A stretch of DNA of 54,665 nt from Nocardiopsis xinjiangensis YIM 90004 (GTDB taxonomy: Bacteria > Actinomycetota > Actinomycetes > Streptosporangiales > Streptosporangiaceae), in the NCBI RefSeq assembly GCF_000341145.1, contig NZ_ANBE01000043.1, positions 46,446-101,110 of the forward strand, read 5' to 3'. The position numbers and the translations under genes are program-made. The notes under the pieces were generated by a model. That model made no database searches, was not told the DNA's origin, and worked only from the letters and a program-made list of their open reading frames with translations. Shown here piece after piece: positions 20,763-28,515 of the stretch (positions within the stretch are counted from its first letter, which is position 1; every line of letters starts with the position of its first letter).

Positions 20763-21436
20763 TTCACCCACTGGCGTACCTTCTTCGGGGCTCCGGGGGC
20801 GATGGCGTCGGGGCGGCGCAGGTACAGCGGTCGGGGCTCCGGCAGGCCCTCGCCGCTGTGCAGCCGGCCCAGCGCGAGCTCGGCCATGGCGGCGGCGTCG
20901 GGCAGGAGCGGTTCGGGGGCGGCCGCGGCCCCGCCGAACACGTCGGCGTACATGCGGGCGCCGTCACCGACCAGGGGGAGCCCGCCGGTGTCGAGTTCCG
21001 CGGGCCTGAGGACCTCGACCTCACCGGCACGGGTGCGGTGGTCGTCGTAGCGGGCCCAGAAGACCTCCTTGCGGCGGGCGTCGGTCATGGCCACGAAGGG
21101 GGTCTCGCGCCCGGTGGCGAAGGCCAGGGTGTCCAGGGTGGTGAGCCCGTGGCAGGGGATGCCGAGCCCGTCGGAGAGGGCGTGTGCGGTGGCGAGCCCG
21201 ACCCGGAGCCCGGTGTAGGGGCCGGGGCCGATGCCGACCGCGATCGCGTCCAGGTCGGCCAGGGTGAGGCCTGCCTCGCGGGTGAGGTCGCGGAGCGTGG
21301 GCGCGAGGAGTTCACCGTGGCGGCGCCCGTCGACCGAGGAGGCGCAGGCGCGCAGGGTGAAGGCACCGTCCGGGGCGCTCTCACCGATCGCGGCGGTGAC
21401 CGCCGGTGTGGCGGTGTCGAAGGCCAGGAGCAGCAC
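20759..21436 (-). CDS. tsaB: t6A biosynthesis protein TsaB
   Basis: 225-residue ASKHA-fold partner that dimerises with TsaD and recruits TsaE in the t6A complex. Motifs are LLAFDTATPAVTAAI, GIGPGPYTGLRVGLATA, and the MTDARRKEVFWARY segment. The GTG at 21436 gives the canonical N-terminus right before the first beta strand; 54 further in-frame codons upstream are arginine-rich shadow sequence. It follows tsaE by 11 bases and overlaps rimI by 4. Confidence 0.95.
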   Translation of the reverse strand: MLLLAFDTATPAVTAAIGESAPDGAFTLRACASSVDGRRHGELLAPTLRDLTREAGLTLADLDAIAVGIGPGPYTGLRVGLATAHALSDGLGIPCHGLTTLDTLAFATGRETPFVAMTDARRKEVFWARYDDHRTRAGEVEVLRPAELDTGGLPLVGDGARMYADVFGGAAAAPEPLLPDAAAMAELALGRLHSGEGLPEPRPLYLRRPDAIAPGAPKKVRQWVK

Positions 21437-21447
21437 GGGTGACCTGC

Positions 21448-21954
21448 CTATTCGTTCCCGGGGTCGCCGGGCAGTTCGGCACCGGTCCAGCGGACGCCGA
21501 CGGGGCGCAAGCGGACGGTGCGGGTGTCGTCGGGGTGGCGTGCGATGTCGATCTCCAGTCGCTCCTCCGCCAGCCCTTCGGCCACGTCCTCGCCCCATTC
21601 CACGACGGTGACGGAGTCGGCGAGGGTCATGTCGAGGTCGATGTCGTCGATCTCGTCGGCGCCGGAGAGACGGTAGGCGTCCACGTGCACCAGGGCAGGG
21701 CCGCCGACGAGGGACGGATGGATGCGGGAGATGACGAACGTGGGCGAGGTGACCGACCCGCGCACACCCAGGCCTTCGCCGAGACCCTGTGTGAAGGTGG
21801 TCTTCCCGGCGCCGAGGGGGCCGGAGAGGATGAGCAGGTCGCCCGGTCGGGTCAGGGCGGCCAGGTCGCGGCCCAGTGCGCGCATGGCGTCGTCGGTGGC
21901 GGCGCCGACCGTGCGCGCGTGGGCCCCGTGTGCGGTGGATGTCGCTTGTGTCAT
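21448..21954 (-). CDS. tsaE: tRNA t6A biosynthesis ATPase TsaE
   Basis: 168-residue P-loop ATPase that powers turnover of the TsaBD complex. Walker A is in ILSGPLGAGKTTFTQGL, then SPTFVISR, HVDAYRL and the acidic VEWGEDV. The ATG at 21954 leaves about a 15-residue non-conserved N-terminus. The ribosome-binding site is weak. It follows alr after 120 bases and precedes tsaB. Confidence 0.94.
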   Translation of the reverse strand: MTQATSTAHGAHARTVGAATDDAMRALGRDLAALTRPGDLLILSGPLGAGKTTFTQGLGEGLGVRGSVTSPTFVISRIHPSLVGGPALVHVDAYRLSGADEIDDIDLDMTLADSVTVVEWGEDVAEGLAEERLEIDIARHPDDTRTVRLRPVGVRWTGAELPGDPGNE

Positions 21955-22074
21955 GGGTTCGCTGCTCGTGTCGGTTGTGATCGGGAAAGCGGGTGGTCCG
22001 GTGCCGACCGCGGAGCCTTCCCGTTCAAGGTTATGGCTCCCCGACCACCCGTGCGGCCGGTTCACCGGGTCCGG

Positions 22075-23202
22075 TCAGCCGAGGGCGGTGTACTCGCGCG
22101 GGACCCGGGTGCTGATCCTGGTGACGATCTCGTAGGGGATCGTGTCGAGGATGCGGGCCCAGTCCAGGGCCGTGGGGGCGCCGGGCTGACGGGAGGGGTC
22201 GCCGAAGAGGACCGCGTACTCCCCCGCCGACACGTCGTCGTCCCCGACATCGACAACGAACTGGTCCATGCAGACTGTTCCCGCGATGGTGCGGGCCCGG
22301 TCGCCCAACAGGAGGGGGCCGCGGTTGGTCGCGGCGCGCGGGACACCGTCGGCGTATCCCAGGGGCACCAGGGCCAGGGAGGTCTCGCGGTCGGTGACGT
22401 AATGGTGGCCGTAGGAGACGCCGCTGTCGGCCGGGACCCGCTTGGTGAGGGCGACGCGGGACTCCAGGGTCATCGCGGGCCGCAATTCGGGCACGTCGTA
22501 ATCAGGAATCGGGCACAGACCGTAACTGGCGATCCCGGCACGCACCAGATCGAAACGTGCCTCGGGCAGGGTGAGCAGCGCCGCGGAGTTGGCGATGTGG
22601 CGCACCTCGGGCTCCAGACCGGCCTTGTCGGCGGTGGCCAGGGCGGCGTGGAAGGCCGACAGCTGCGCGGCGATCGAGGGGTGGCCGGGCTCGTCGGCGC
22701 ACGCGAAGTGCGACCAGATGCCGCTGACCTTCACGAGCCCGTCGGCCTCGGCACGGGCCGCGGCGGCCACGACCTGCTCCCAGTCCTCCGGGGAGATCCC
22801 ACCGCGGTTGAGCCCGGTGTCGGCCTTGAGCTGGACCCGGGCGACCCGGTCCAGACGGCGCGCCTCGGCCACGATCGTGTCCAGGACCGCCCTGTCGCTC
22901 ACGCCCAGGTCGATCTCGGCCTCGATGGCCTCACCGACCGGTTCGCCCGGCGGGATGATCCAGGAGAGCACGGGCACGCTGATCCCGGCGCGGCGCAGTT
23001 CCAGACCTTCCTTGATCAGGGCCGTACCCAGCCAGGTCGCGCCGCCGGCCAGCAGCGCGTGGGCTGCGGGCACCATCCCGTGCCCGTAACCGTCGGCCTT
23101 GACCACACCCATGAGCGGGGTACCGCCCGCACGTTCCTTGAGGAAGCGGGCGTTGTCGGAGAGCGCTCCGAGATCGACGCGGGCGCGCGCGAAGTGTGCC
23201 AT
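22075..23202 (-). CDS. alr: Alanine racemase
   Basis: 375-residue PLP enzyme making D-alanine for peptidoglycan. The PLP lysine is Lys35 in GVVKADGYGHG, and the second catalytic base is the Tyr in DSGVSYGHHY. Other motifs are KADTGLNRGG, HIANSAALL and GTVCMDQFVVDVG. Two starts are possible: the ATG at 23202, preceded very closely by GGAGGG, and an ATG at 23223 with a weaker AGG site; both give family-like lengths. It heads the alr-tsaE-tsaB-rimI-tsaD group and is divergent from the DUF6069 gene. Confidence 0.95.
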   Translation of the reverse strand: MAHFARARVDLGALSDNARFLKERAGGTPLMGVVKADGYGHGMVPAAHALLAGGATWLGTALIKEGLELRRAGISVPVLSWIIPPGEPVGEAIEAEIDLGVSDRAVLDTIVAEARRLDRVARVQLKADTGLNRGGISPEDWEQVVAAAARAEADGLVKVSGIWSHFACADEPGHPSIAAQLSAFHAALATADKAGLEPEVRHIANSAALLTLPEARFDLVRAGIASYGLCPIPDYDVPELRPAMTLESRVALTKRVPADSGVSYGHHYVTDRETSLALVPLGYADGVPRAATNRGPLLLGDRARTIAGTVCMDQFVVDVGDDDVSAGEYAVLFGDPSRQPGAPTALDWARILDTIPYEIVTRISTRVPREYTALG

Positions 23203-23295
23203 GCCCTCCAGTGTTCCACGCATTGGTTACCTGTGAGGGCCCACGGGTATGTGCCTTTCGACCGAATTTCACGCCCTGACGAGGGGAAATCGGTA

Positions 23296-23943
23296 ATGAG
23301 CGAAATCGGAAGTGAACGAGCCGTCAACGTCTCCCGACTCTGGTCCGGGGGCCTCGCCACGGCCGTCGTCGCGATACTCATGGTCTTCGCGAGTGCGCTC
23401 GTCTTCCGCGGTGTCTTCGACGTCCCCGTCCTCGCTCCCGAGGAGGCCGGGTACCTCGGTGACACGAGCACCGCCGTCTACGCTCTCCTGGCCGGTGTGA
23501 CCGCACTCGTCGCGACCGCGCTGCTGCAGGTTCTGCTGCTGTCGGCACCGCGTGCGCTGACCTTCTTCGGTTGGATCATGGGGCTGGCCATCGCCATCGC
23601 CGCGGTGACCCCGTTCAGCCAGGCCGCGGAGACGTCGAGCCAGTCGGCCACTGCGGTCATCAACTTGGTCGCCGGTATCGCGATCGTGGTCCTGCTGCGC
23701 AGCGTGGGCCGTACGGCCTTCACGACCCGGTCGGCCACGACCCCGGAGAAGCCGCCCACACTGGGCCCCAACGCCCCGTCCGACCCTGAGGGGTATCCGA
23801 ACCAGGCTTCGACCGGGCCTGCCCTCCAGCAGGAGGGCATTCTCCCCGACGTGAGCCAGGAGGAGTACCGTGCCGCGGAGATGCGCGCCAGGCGGCAGGA
23901 GGCCGAGGAGGAGCGTGCGCAGGAGGGCCCCCGACCCGAGTGA
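23296..23943 (+). CDS. DUF6069-type four-helix membrane protein
   Basis: 215 residues. Four hydrophobic segments (about 15-37, 52-78, 86-106 and 112-130) are arranged as in the actinobacterial DUF6069 family; a hydrophilic C-terminal tail of about 75 residues, Pro-rich then Glu/Arg-rich, follows. No catalytic motif is visible and the family has no assigned role. The ATG at 23296 has GAGGGG nine bases upstream. It is a monocistronic gene ending at a 19-bp-stem terminator. Confidence 0.75.
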   Translation: MSEIGSERAVNVSRLWSGGLATAVVAILMVFASALVFRGVFDVPVLAPEEAGYLGDTSTAVYALLAGVTALVATALLQVLLLSAPRALTFFGWIMGLAIAIAAVTPFSQAAETSSQSATAVINLVAGIAIVVLLRSVGRTAFTTRSATTPEKPPTLGPNAPSDPEGYPNQASTGPALQQEGILPDVSQEEYRAAEMRARRQEAEEERAQEGPRPE

Positions 23944-23960
23944 GGCGGGGACCGGTACGA

Positions 23961-24002
23961 ACGGGGTGGGGGCGGAGCCGGTCGGCTCCGCCCCCACCCC
24001 GT
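23961..24002 (+). terminator. Terminator after the DUF6069 gene
   Basis: A perfect 19-bp stem (ACGGGGTGGGGGCGGAGCC and complement) closes a GGTC loop 17 bases after the stop codon. It is one of the strongest hairpins in the window. Confidence 0.9.
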
Positions 24003-24155
24003 GTGCGGGGCCTGTCGTGTGCGGGTTCGGGAGAACCGGCGTGCCCGTGGCCGCGTCGCATCAGGACACACCGGTGAACGGACCGTCCATGTCCCCCGTG
24101 CCGGAGAATGTGTACGGACCCGCGCCCGCCCCGCCCCGCCCCCGAGGAGATCGAC

Positions 24156-24524
24156 GTGGCCCACTACGAGATCGACCCGCAGCAGGTCTCGACCGTGCTG
24201 ACCGAAACCAGCGGCCATCTGGGTGAGGAGGGCGGCTCGGACGGGCTCTCCGGTGCCCTGAGCTCCATGGAGACCACACTTCTCTCGCTCGGAGAGGGGG
24301 TCCAGAGCACCCCGGTCACGATCGCCCTGAACGAGTTCGGCGGCCATTACCTGGGATTGGTGGCCGACATGCTCAACCAGGCCGGCAGTGGCATCCAGGG
24401 CACCAACGATGCCACGACCCACTTCATCAGCGGCGACCAGGAGATGGCCCGGCAGGCCCAGTACGACGCGGGGGCGATCGACGACCCCGACGCTCTGCCC
24501 TCCGACAACGTCCGCCTGCAATGA
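24156..24524 (+). CDS. DUF6507-like small helical protein (WXG100-type context)
   Basis: 122 residues, mostly helical, no signal peptide: HYEIDPQQVSTVL, a helix-turn-helix-like middle, then FGGHYLGLVADMLNQAGSGI and a C-terminal GDQEMARQAQYDAG. This resembles DUF6507 proteins, small ESAT-6/WXG-like proteins placed before DUF6177 genes. The GTG at 24156 has GAGGAGA seven bases upstream. It lies 52 bases before the DUF6177 gene, same strand. The family call is from memory of the pair, not from a search. Confidence 0.65.
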   Translation: MAHYEIDPQQVSTVLTETSGHLGEEGGSDGLSGALSSMETTLLSLGEGVQSTPVTIALNEFGGHYLGLVADMLNQAGSGIQGTNDATTHFISGDQEMARQAQYDAGAIDDPDALPSDNVRLQ

Positions 24525-24576
24525 CCCAGCGGTCTCTCCCCCTCCCGACCCCGACCCCGATCCCGAAGGGACCCCT

Positions 24577-25992
24577 GTGAGCCGCGACGTCGTCGCCCTT
24601 CTCGAACGTGCCCCCGACGCCCGGACCCTGGTGGACGCGGTCTGCGCGGCCGATCCGGCCCTCCGTGTGCGATCGGTGGCCGACGGGACGGTCGTGTACC
24701 TGTTCGAGAACTCCGGGCGCCTCCTCCTGGCCCTGCAGGCGGCACAGGAACTGCCGCTGTCGGCCGAGGCGGACCGGCTGCTCGGGGAGGGCACGAGCGA
24801 CCGGCTCCCGGCCCGCCCCCTGTGGGTCGAGGCCCGGGGAGCCGAGACCGAGGACCGCGACACGGCATCCCTCGCGCGGCGCTGCGCCGAATACCTGGTC
24901 CAGCAGTGCGGCGGACTGGTCGTAGGGCCCGAGTCCTCGCTCACACGCGACAGGGAACACCCGTGGGGCACGACCGGCCACCCAGCGGTCAGTGTGTCCA
25001 CGGAGGAACGGGCGGTACTGGTACAGGACCGGCCGGTGGTGCCCCTGTCGTCCTGGATCGTCGACGCCCTGGCCGAACACGGCCGGGAGGGGCGGCGCCT
25101 GCAACTCCTCACCCCGTCGACGAGCGTGCTCACACACGCGATGCGCTGGCTCATGGCACAGCCGGGGGCCGCATGGGTGGTGCGTGCCCCGGACGGCCGT
25201 CACTACGACGGGTTCAACGGGCTGCCCATGGTGTGGGAGAAGGGGACCGGTTTCGTCCTGGACCCCGACGTCGATGCGGAGGAGGGTCCCGACCAGGCCT
25301 TCCGGGCCTCCGCCGACGAACCCCTGGGGGCCCAGCTCCGTGTGACCGTGCACCTGGATCATCCCCTCACCCCCGGCCTGGAGCTGGGCGAGGCGGTGGA
25401 CCTGTTCACCGAGCACCTGGCCGGCGCGCTGCCGGCCGTGTGGGGTGTGGACGAGCCGATGAACGAGGTCTGGAACCGCGCTCGTGTGACGGCGCTGGTG
25501 CGCGAACGCGCCCCGGGGGCGACCACGGCCTTCCTCACGGGACCGGAGGAGGAGGGGGTCCGGCCCTTCGGCGGAGTGCTGCGGTACTCCCGCACCAGAT
25601 CCGGGGTACACGAACACCTCGAACTCACCGTCGGGTTCCGTCCGGGTGAGGAGCCCGGCCTGGAGGCCTTGGAGGAACTGGTCGACGAGCTGGCCGACCG
25701 GGACGGTCTGCGCAGTGTGGTGGTGCACCGGGCCCTGGGGCGTCCCGACCTGACCTACGCCCCGCGGTGGGCCGGGGTACAGACCCCGGTGGGGGTGGCC
25801 GTGGGGCCCGAAGGGGTACTGGCGGTCAGGCGCGGGACGGTGGATTCGGCGCCGGTCGAAGGTGTGCGGTTCGGTCCGCCCCTGACACCGACGGTGTGGT
25901 TCCGGATCGGCGACGGGGTGGAGCCCGGCAGCTGGACCCGTTTCCGGGATCTGCTGGAGCACATGCGGCCCCCGACGGCCGACCGCCGGTGA
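24577..25992 (+). CDS. DUF6177 family protein
   Basis: 471 residues, soluble, no signal peptide. The pattern of an opening domain (DVVALLERAPDARTLVDAV), an aromatic WVEAR motif near residue 85, the central VLVQDRPVVPLSSW and HYDGFNGLPMVW is that of actinobacterial DUF6177 proteins. These are found next to DUF6507 genes and ESX/type VII secretion genes; the biochemical role is unknown. No EccC ATPase or other T7SS component is in this window. GTG at 24577 with GAAGGG six bases upstream. It converges on the ROK regulator with only 23 bases between. Confidence 0.7.
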   Translation: MSRDVVALLERAPDARTLVDAVCAADPALRVRSVADGTVVYLFENSGRLLLALQAAQELPLSAEADRLLGEGTSDRLPARPLWVEARGAETEDRDTASLARRCAEYLVQQCGGLVVGPESSLTRDREHPWGTTGHPAVSVSTEERAVLVQDRPVVPLSSWIVDALAEHGREGRRLQLLTPSTSVLTHAMRWLMAQPGAAWVVRAPDGRHYDGFNGLPMVWEKGTGFVLDPDVDAEEGPDQAFRASADEPLGAQLRVTVHLDHPLTPGLELGEAVDLFTEHLAGALPAVWGVDEPMNEVWNRARVTALVRERAPGATTAFLTGPEEEGVRPFGGVLRYSRTRSGVHEHLELTVGFRPGEEPGLEALEELVDELADRDGLRSVVVHRALGRPDLTYAPRWAGVQTPVGVAVGPEGVLAVRRGTVDSAPVEGVRFGPPLTPTVWFRIGDGVEPGSWTRFRDLLEHMRPPTADRR

Positions 25993-26015
25993 GGCAGCCC
26001 CTGCTTCGTCTTCCC

Positions 26016-27248
26016 TCAGGTGCGGGTGACGAGGGCCTCGGCGGAGCCCGGGCTGAGGCAGTGCTCGATGACCATCACGGCGGCGCCGACGACACCCGCG
26101 CTCTCCCCCGCGGTGGAGGAGACGATACTCAGGTGCTCGGTGGCCAGGGGCAGCGAGCGCTGGTAGATGTTCTCGCGGACCCCGGCGAGCAGGTGGTCGC
26201 CGGCCAGGGCCATGGCGCCGCCGATGACGATCACCGAGGGGTTGAACATGTTGACGGCCGCGGCGAGGACCTCGCCGATGTCGCGGCCGGCCTGGCGCAG
26301 GGCACGCAGCACCGGCACGGAGCCGCCGCGGGCCAGATCGACGATCTCGCGGGCTCCGGTGGCGGGCACACCTTCGGCTGTGAGGGCCTCGGCGATGGCG
26401 GTTCCGGATGCGACCGCTTCGAGGCAACCGGTGTTGCCGCAGCGGCAGGGTTTGTCGGAGCCGCTGGGCACGAAGACGTGGCCCATGTCGCCGGCGGCGC
26501 CCTGCGCCCCGCGGTAGACGCGTCCCTCGCTGACGATGCCGCAGCCGATACCGGTGGCGACCTTGACGAACATGAGGTGGCTGGCGGTCGGCCAGGAGGC
26601 GTGGTGCTCTCCGACGGCCATGATGTTGACGTCGTTGTCGACCAGGACCGGCACGTCCACGTGTGACCTGACGTAGCCGGAGACGTCGAAGTGGTCCCAG
26701 CCGGGCATGATCGGCGGGTTCACGGCGCGGCCGGTGGCGTGCTGGACGGGGCCGGGCAGCCCCAGCCCCAGGCCCAGGAGCTCGTCCTCGGAACGCCCGG
26801 CCCGGTCGAGCAGGGTGCGGCCGTGTCCGACGACCCAGTCCAGGACGGTTTCGGGCCCGGCGGCGATCTCGAGGTCGACACCGTCTTCGGCGAGGATCTG
26901 CCCCGACATGTCGGTCAGGGCCATGCGGGTGTGGGTGGCGCCGAGGTCGGCGGCCAGGACGACACGGGCATCGGGCCGGAAGCAGAAGGTCGTGGGCGGG
27001 CGTCCTCCGGTGGAGACCGCTTCGCCGGCGGGTCCGATGAGGCCGCTGGCCAGGAGCGCGTCGACGCGCTGGGTGACGGTCGAGCGCGCCAGTCCGGTCA
27101 CCGATGCCAGTTCGGAGCGGGTGCGGGGGCGGCCGTCCCGCAACAGGCGCAGGAGGGTCCCCGCCCCTGGCGCCGTCGTCGCGGGCGCGGCCTCTCGCAG
27201 CTCCGTCACGGCCCTGTCCCCCGTTCCAGTCAGCGTGTCTTCCGTCAT
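26016..27248 (-). CDS. ROK family transcriptional regulator
   Basis: 410-residue sugar-responsive repressor. A winged helix-turn-helix (about 30-80, SELASVTGLARSTVTQRVD) precedes a ROK sugar-kinase-like domain with the phosphate loop LAADLGATHTR, the sugar-binding GAAGDMGHVFV and the zinc motif CRCGNTGCLE. ROK repressors of this layout release DNA on binding a sugar or sugar phosphate. It is divergently transcribed from the Gfo/Idh-ABC operon, and a palindrome lies in the 109-base gap, so local control is likely. The effector is unknown; the neighbouring importer's substrate is the obvious candidate. Confidence 0.92.
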   Translation of the reverse strand: MTEDTLTGTGDRAVTELREAAPATTAPGAGTLLRLLRDGRPRTRSELASVTGLARSTVTQRVDALLASGLIGPAGEAVSTGGRPPTTFCFRPDARVVLAADLGATHTRMALTDMSGQILAEDGVDLEIAAGPETVLDWVVGHGRTLLDRAGRSEDELLGLGLGLPGPVQHATGRAVNPPIMPGWDHFDVSGYVRSHVDVPVLVDNDVNIMAVGEHHASWPTASHLMFVKVATGIGCGIVSEGRVYRGAQGAAGDMGHVFVPSGSDKPCRCGNTGCLEAVASGTAIAEALTAEGVPATGAREIVDLARGGSVPVLRALRQAGRDIGEVLAAAVNMFNPSVIVIGGAMALAGDHLLAGVRENIYQRSLPLATEHLSIVSSTAGESAGVVGAAVMVIEHCLSPGSAEALVTRT

Positions 27249-27312
27249 GCGACCAGTGAATCACAGGATCTATTGACCGACCGCCATGGACCTATTTTTC
27301 CTCCCTCCGGCA

Positions 27313-27338
27313 ACTTATGCTTGACGTTCGACATAAGT
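27313..27338. promoter_or_regulatory. Operator-like palindrome between the ROK gene and the ABC operon
   Basis: Perfect 7-base arms ACTTATG and CATAAGT are separated by 12 bases, and the innermost A-C pairs also match, giving an imperfect 26-base dyad. It covers the -35 element of the plus-strand promoter. Position and symmetry suit a repressor site for the adjacent ROK protein. I saw no second copy in the window. Confidence 0.6.
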
Positions 27339-27351
27339 GCGGCGTAATCTG
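27322..27351 (+). promoter_or_regulatory. Promoter of the Gfo/Idh-ABC operon, predicted leaderless start
   Basis: TTGACG (27322-27327), an 18-base spacer and TAATCT (27346-27351) form a good housekeeping-type promoter. The expected transcription start, about seven bases after the -10, falls on the ATG at 27358. No ribosome-binding site precedes that ATG, so the mRNA is probably leaderless. Confidence 0.6.
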
Positions 27352-27357
27352 CCGAGC

Positions 27358-28515
27358 ATGTCAGTGAGAAAGGTCACAAGCCTGGGTGAAGCCAACGATT
27401 CGGCCGTTGCAGTCGTACCGGAGACCTACCGGGCGGCCGTGATCGGTACGGGCTTCATGGGCCGGACCCACACCCACGCCGTCAGGGCCACCGGCGGCAC
27501 GGTGGTCGGGGTCGCCGGATCCTCGGCCGACAAGGCCGCGAGCTTCGGCGCCGCCCACGGCATCGGCCGCACCCACGCCGATCCCCTCGAACTCATCCGC
27601 CGCGACGACGTCGACGTGGTGCACGTGTGCACCCCCAACCACCTCCACGCACCACTCAGCCTCGCCGCGCTCGAGGCGGGCAAGCACGTGGTCTGCGAAA
27701 AGCCCCTGGCCACCGATTCCTCACTCGCCCGAGAGCTGGTCACCGCCGCGCACGAGGGCGACCGCGTGGCGGTGGTCCCCTTCGTCTACCGCTTCCACCC
27801 CATGGCACGGGAGGCCCGCGCCCGTGTGGCCGCCGGTTCCGTGGGCCGGCTGACCCTGGCCCACGGTGGTTACCTCCAGGACTGGCTGCTGCCCCCCGAG
27901 GAGGACAACTGGCGGGTCGACCCCGCCCTGGGCGGCCCCACCCGTGCCTTCGGCGACATCGGCTCGCACTGGTGCGACATGCTCGAGTTCGTCACCGGCG
28001 ACCGCATCACCGGCGTCAGCGCCCAGACCTCCCGCATCTCCGAGACCCGCGGCGCCGAGTCCCGTCCCGTGGACACCGAGGACCTCGTGGCCTTCCAGTT
28101 CACGACCGCGGGAGGGATGGTCGGCACCTCGGTGATCAGCCAGGTCTCCCCCGGCCGCAAGAACCGGCTCGTGCTGGAGGGCAGCGGCACCGAGGGCTCC
28201 CTCGTCTTCGACCAGGAACGCGCCGAGACCCTGTGGGCCGGCGGCCGCGAACGCACCGGCGTCATCTCCCGCGACGACCCCGGGCTCAGCCCCGACGCCG
28301 CCCGGCTCGTGAAGGTCCCGGTCGGTCACCCGCAGGGGTACCAGGACTGCTTCAACGCCCTGGTCACCGACACCGGCGCGGCAGTGGCCGGTCGGGCTCC
28401 CGAAGGGCTCCCGGTCTTCACCGACGGTCTGCGCACCGCGGTGCTTGCCGAGGCGGTCCTGGAGTCGGCCCGCGCACGCGGTTGGGTCGACGTCCCGCGG
28501 GTGGAGGAGCCATGA
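27358..28515 (+). CDS. Gfo/Idh/MocA family oxidoreductase
   Basis: 385-residue NAD(P)-dependent sugar or cyclitol dehydrogenase. The Rossmann motif is AAVIGTGFMGRTHTHAV (about 24-40); the family's VCEKPLA and a C-terminal alpha/beta domain with GDIGSHWCDMLEF follow. Family members oxidise or epimerise inositols, hexoses and glycosides, often at C3. It is the first gene of the importer operon and its stop overlaps the ATPase start (ATGA). Start choice: ATG 27358, supported by promoter spacing and a leaderless reading. With a DUF1080/ThuA protein downstream, a role in forming a 3-keto sugar is a reasonable inference. Confidence 0.9.
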   Translation: MSVRKVTSLGEANDSAVAVVPETYRAAVIGTGFMGRTHTHAVRATGGTVVGVAGSSADKAASFGAAHGIGRTHADPLELIRRDDVDVVHVCTPNHLHAPLSLAALEAGKHVVCEKPLATDSSLARELVTAAHEGDRVAVVPFVYRFHPMAREARARVAAGSVGRLTLAHGGYLQDWLLPPEEDNWRVDPALGGPTRAFGDIGSHWCDMLEFVTGDRITGVSAQTSRISETRGAESRPVDTEDLVAFQFTTAGGMVGTSVISQVSPGRKNRLVLEGSGTEGSLVFDQERAETLWAGGRERTGVISRDDPGLSPDAARLVKVPVGHPQGYQDCFNALVTDTGAAVAGRAPEGLPVFTDGLRTAVLAEAVLESARARGWVDVPRVEEP

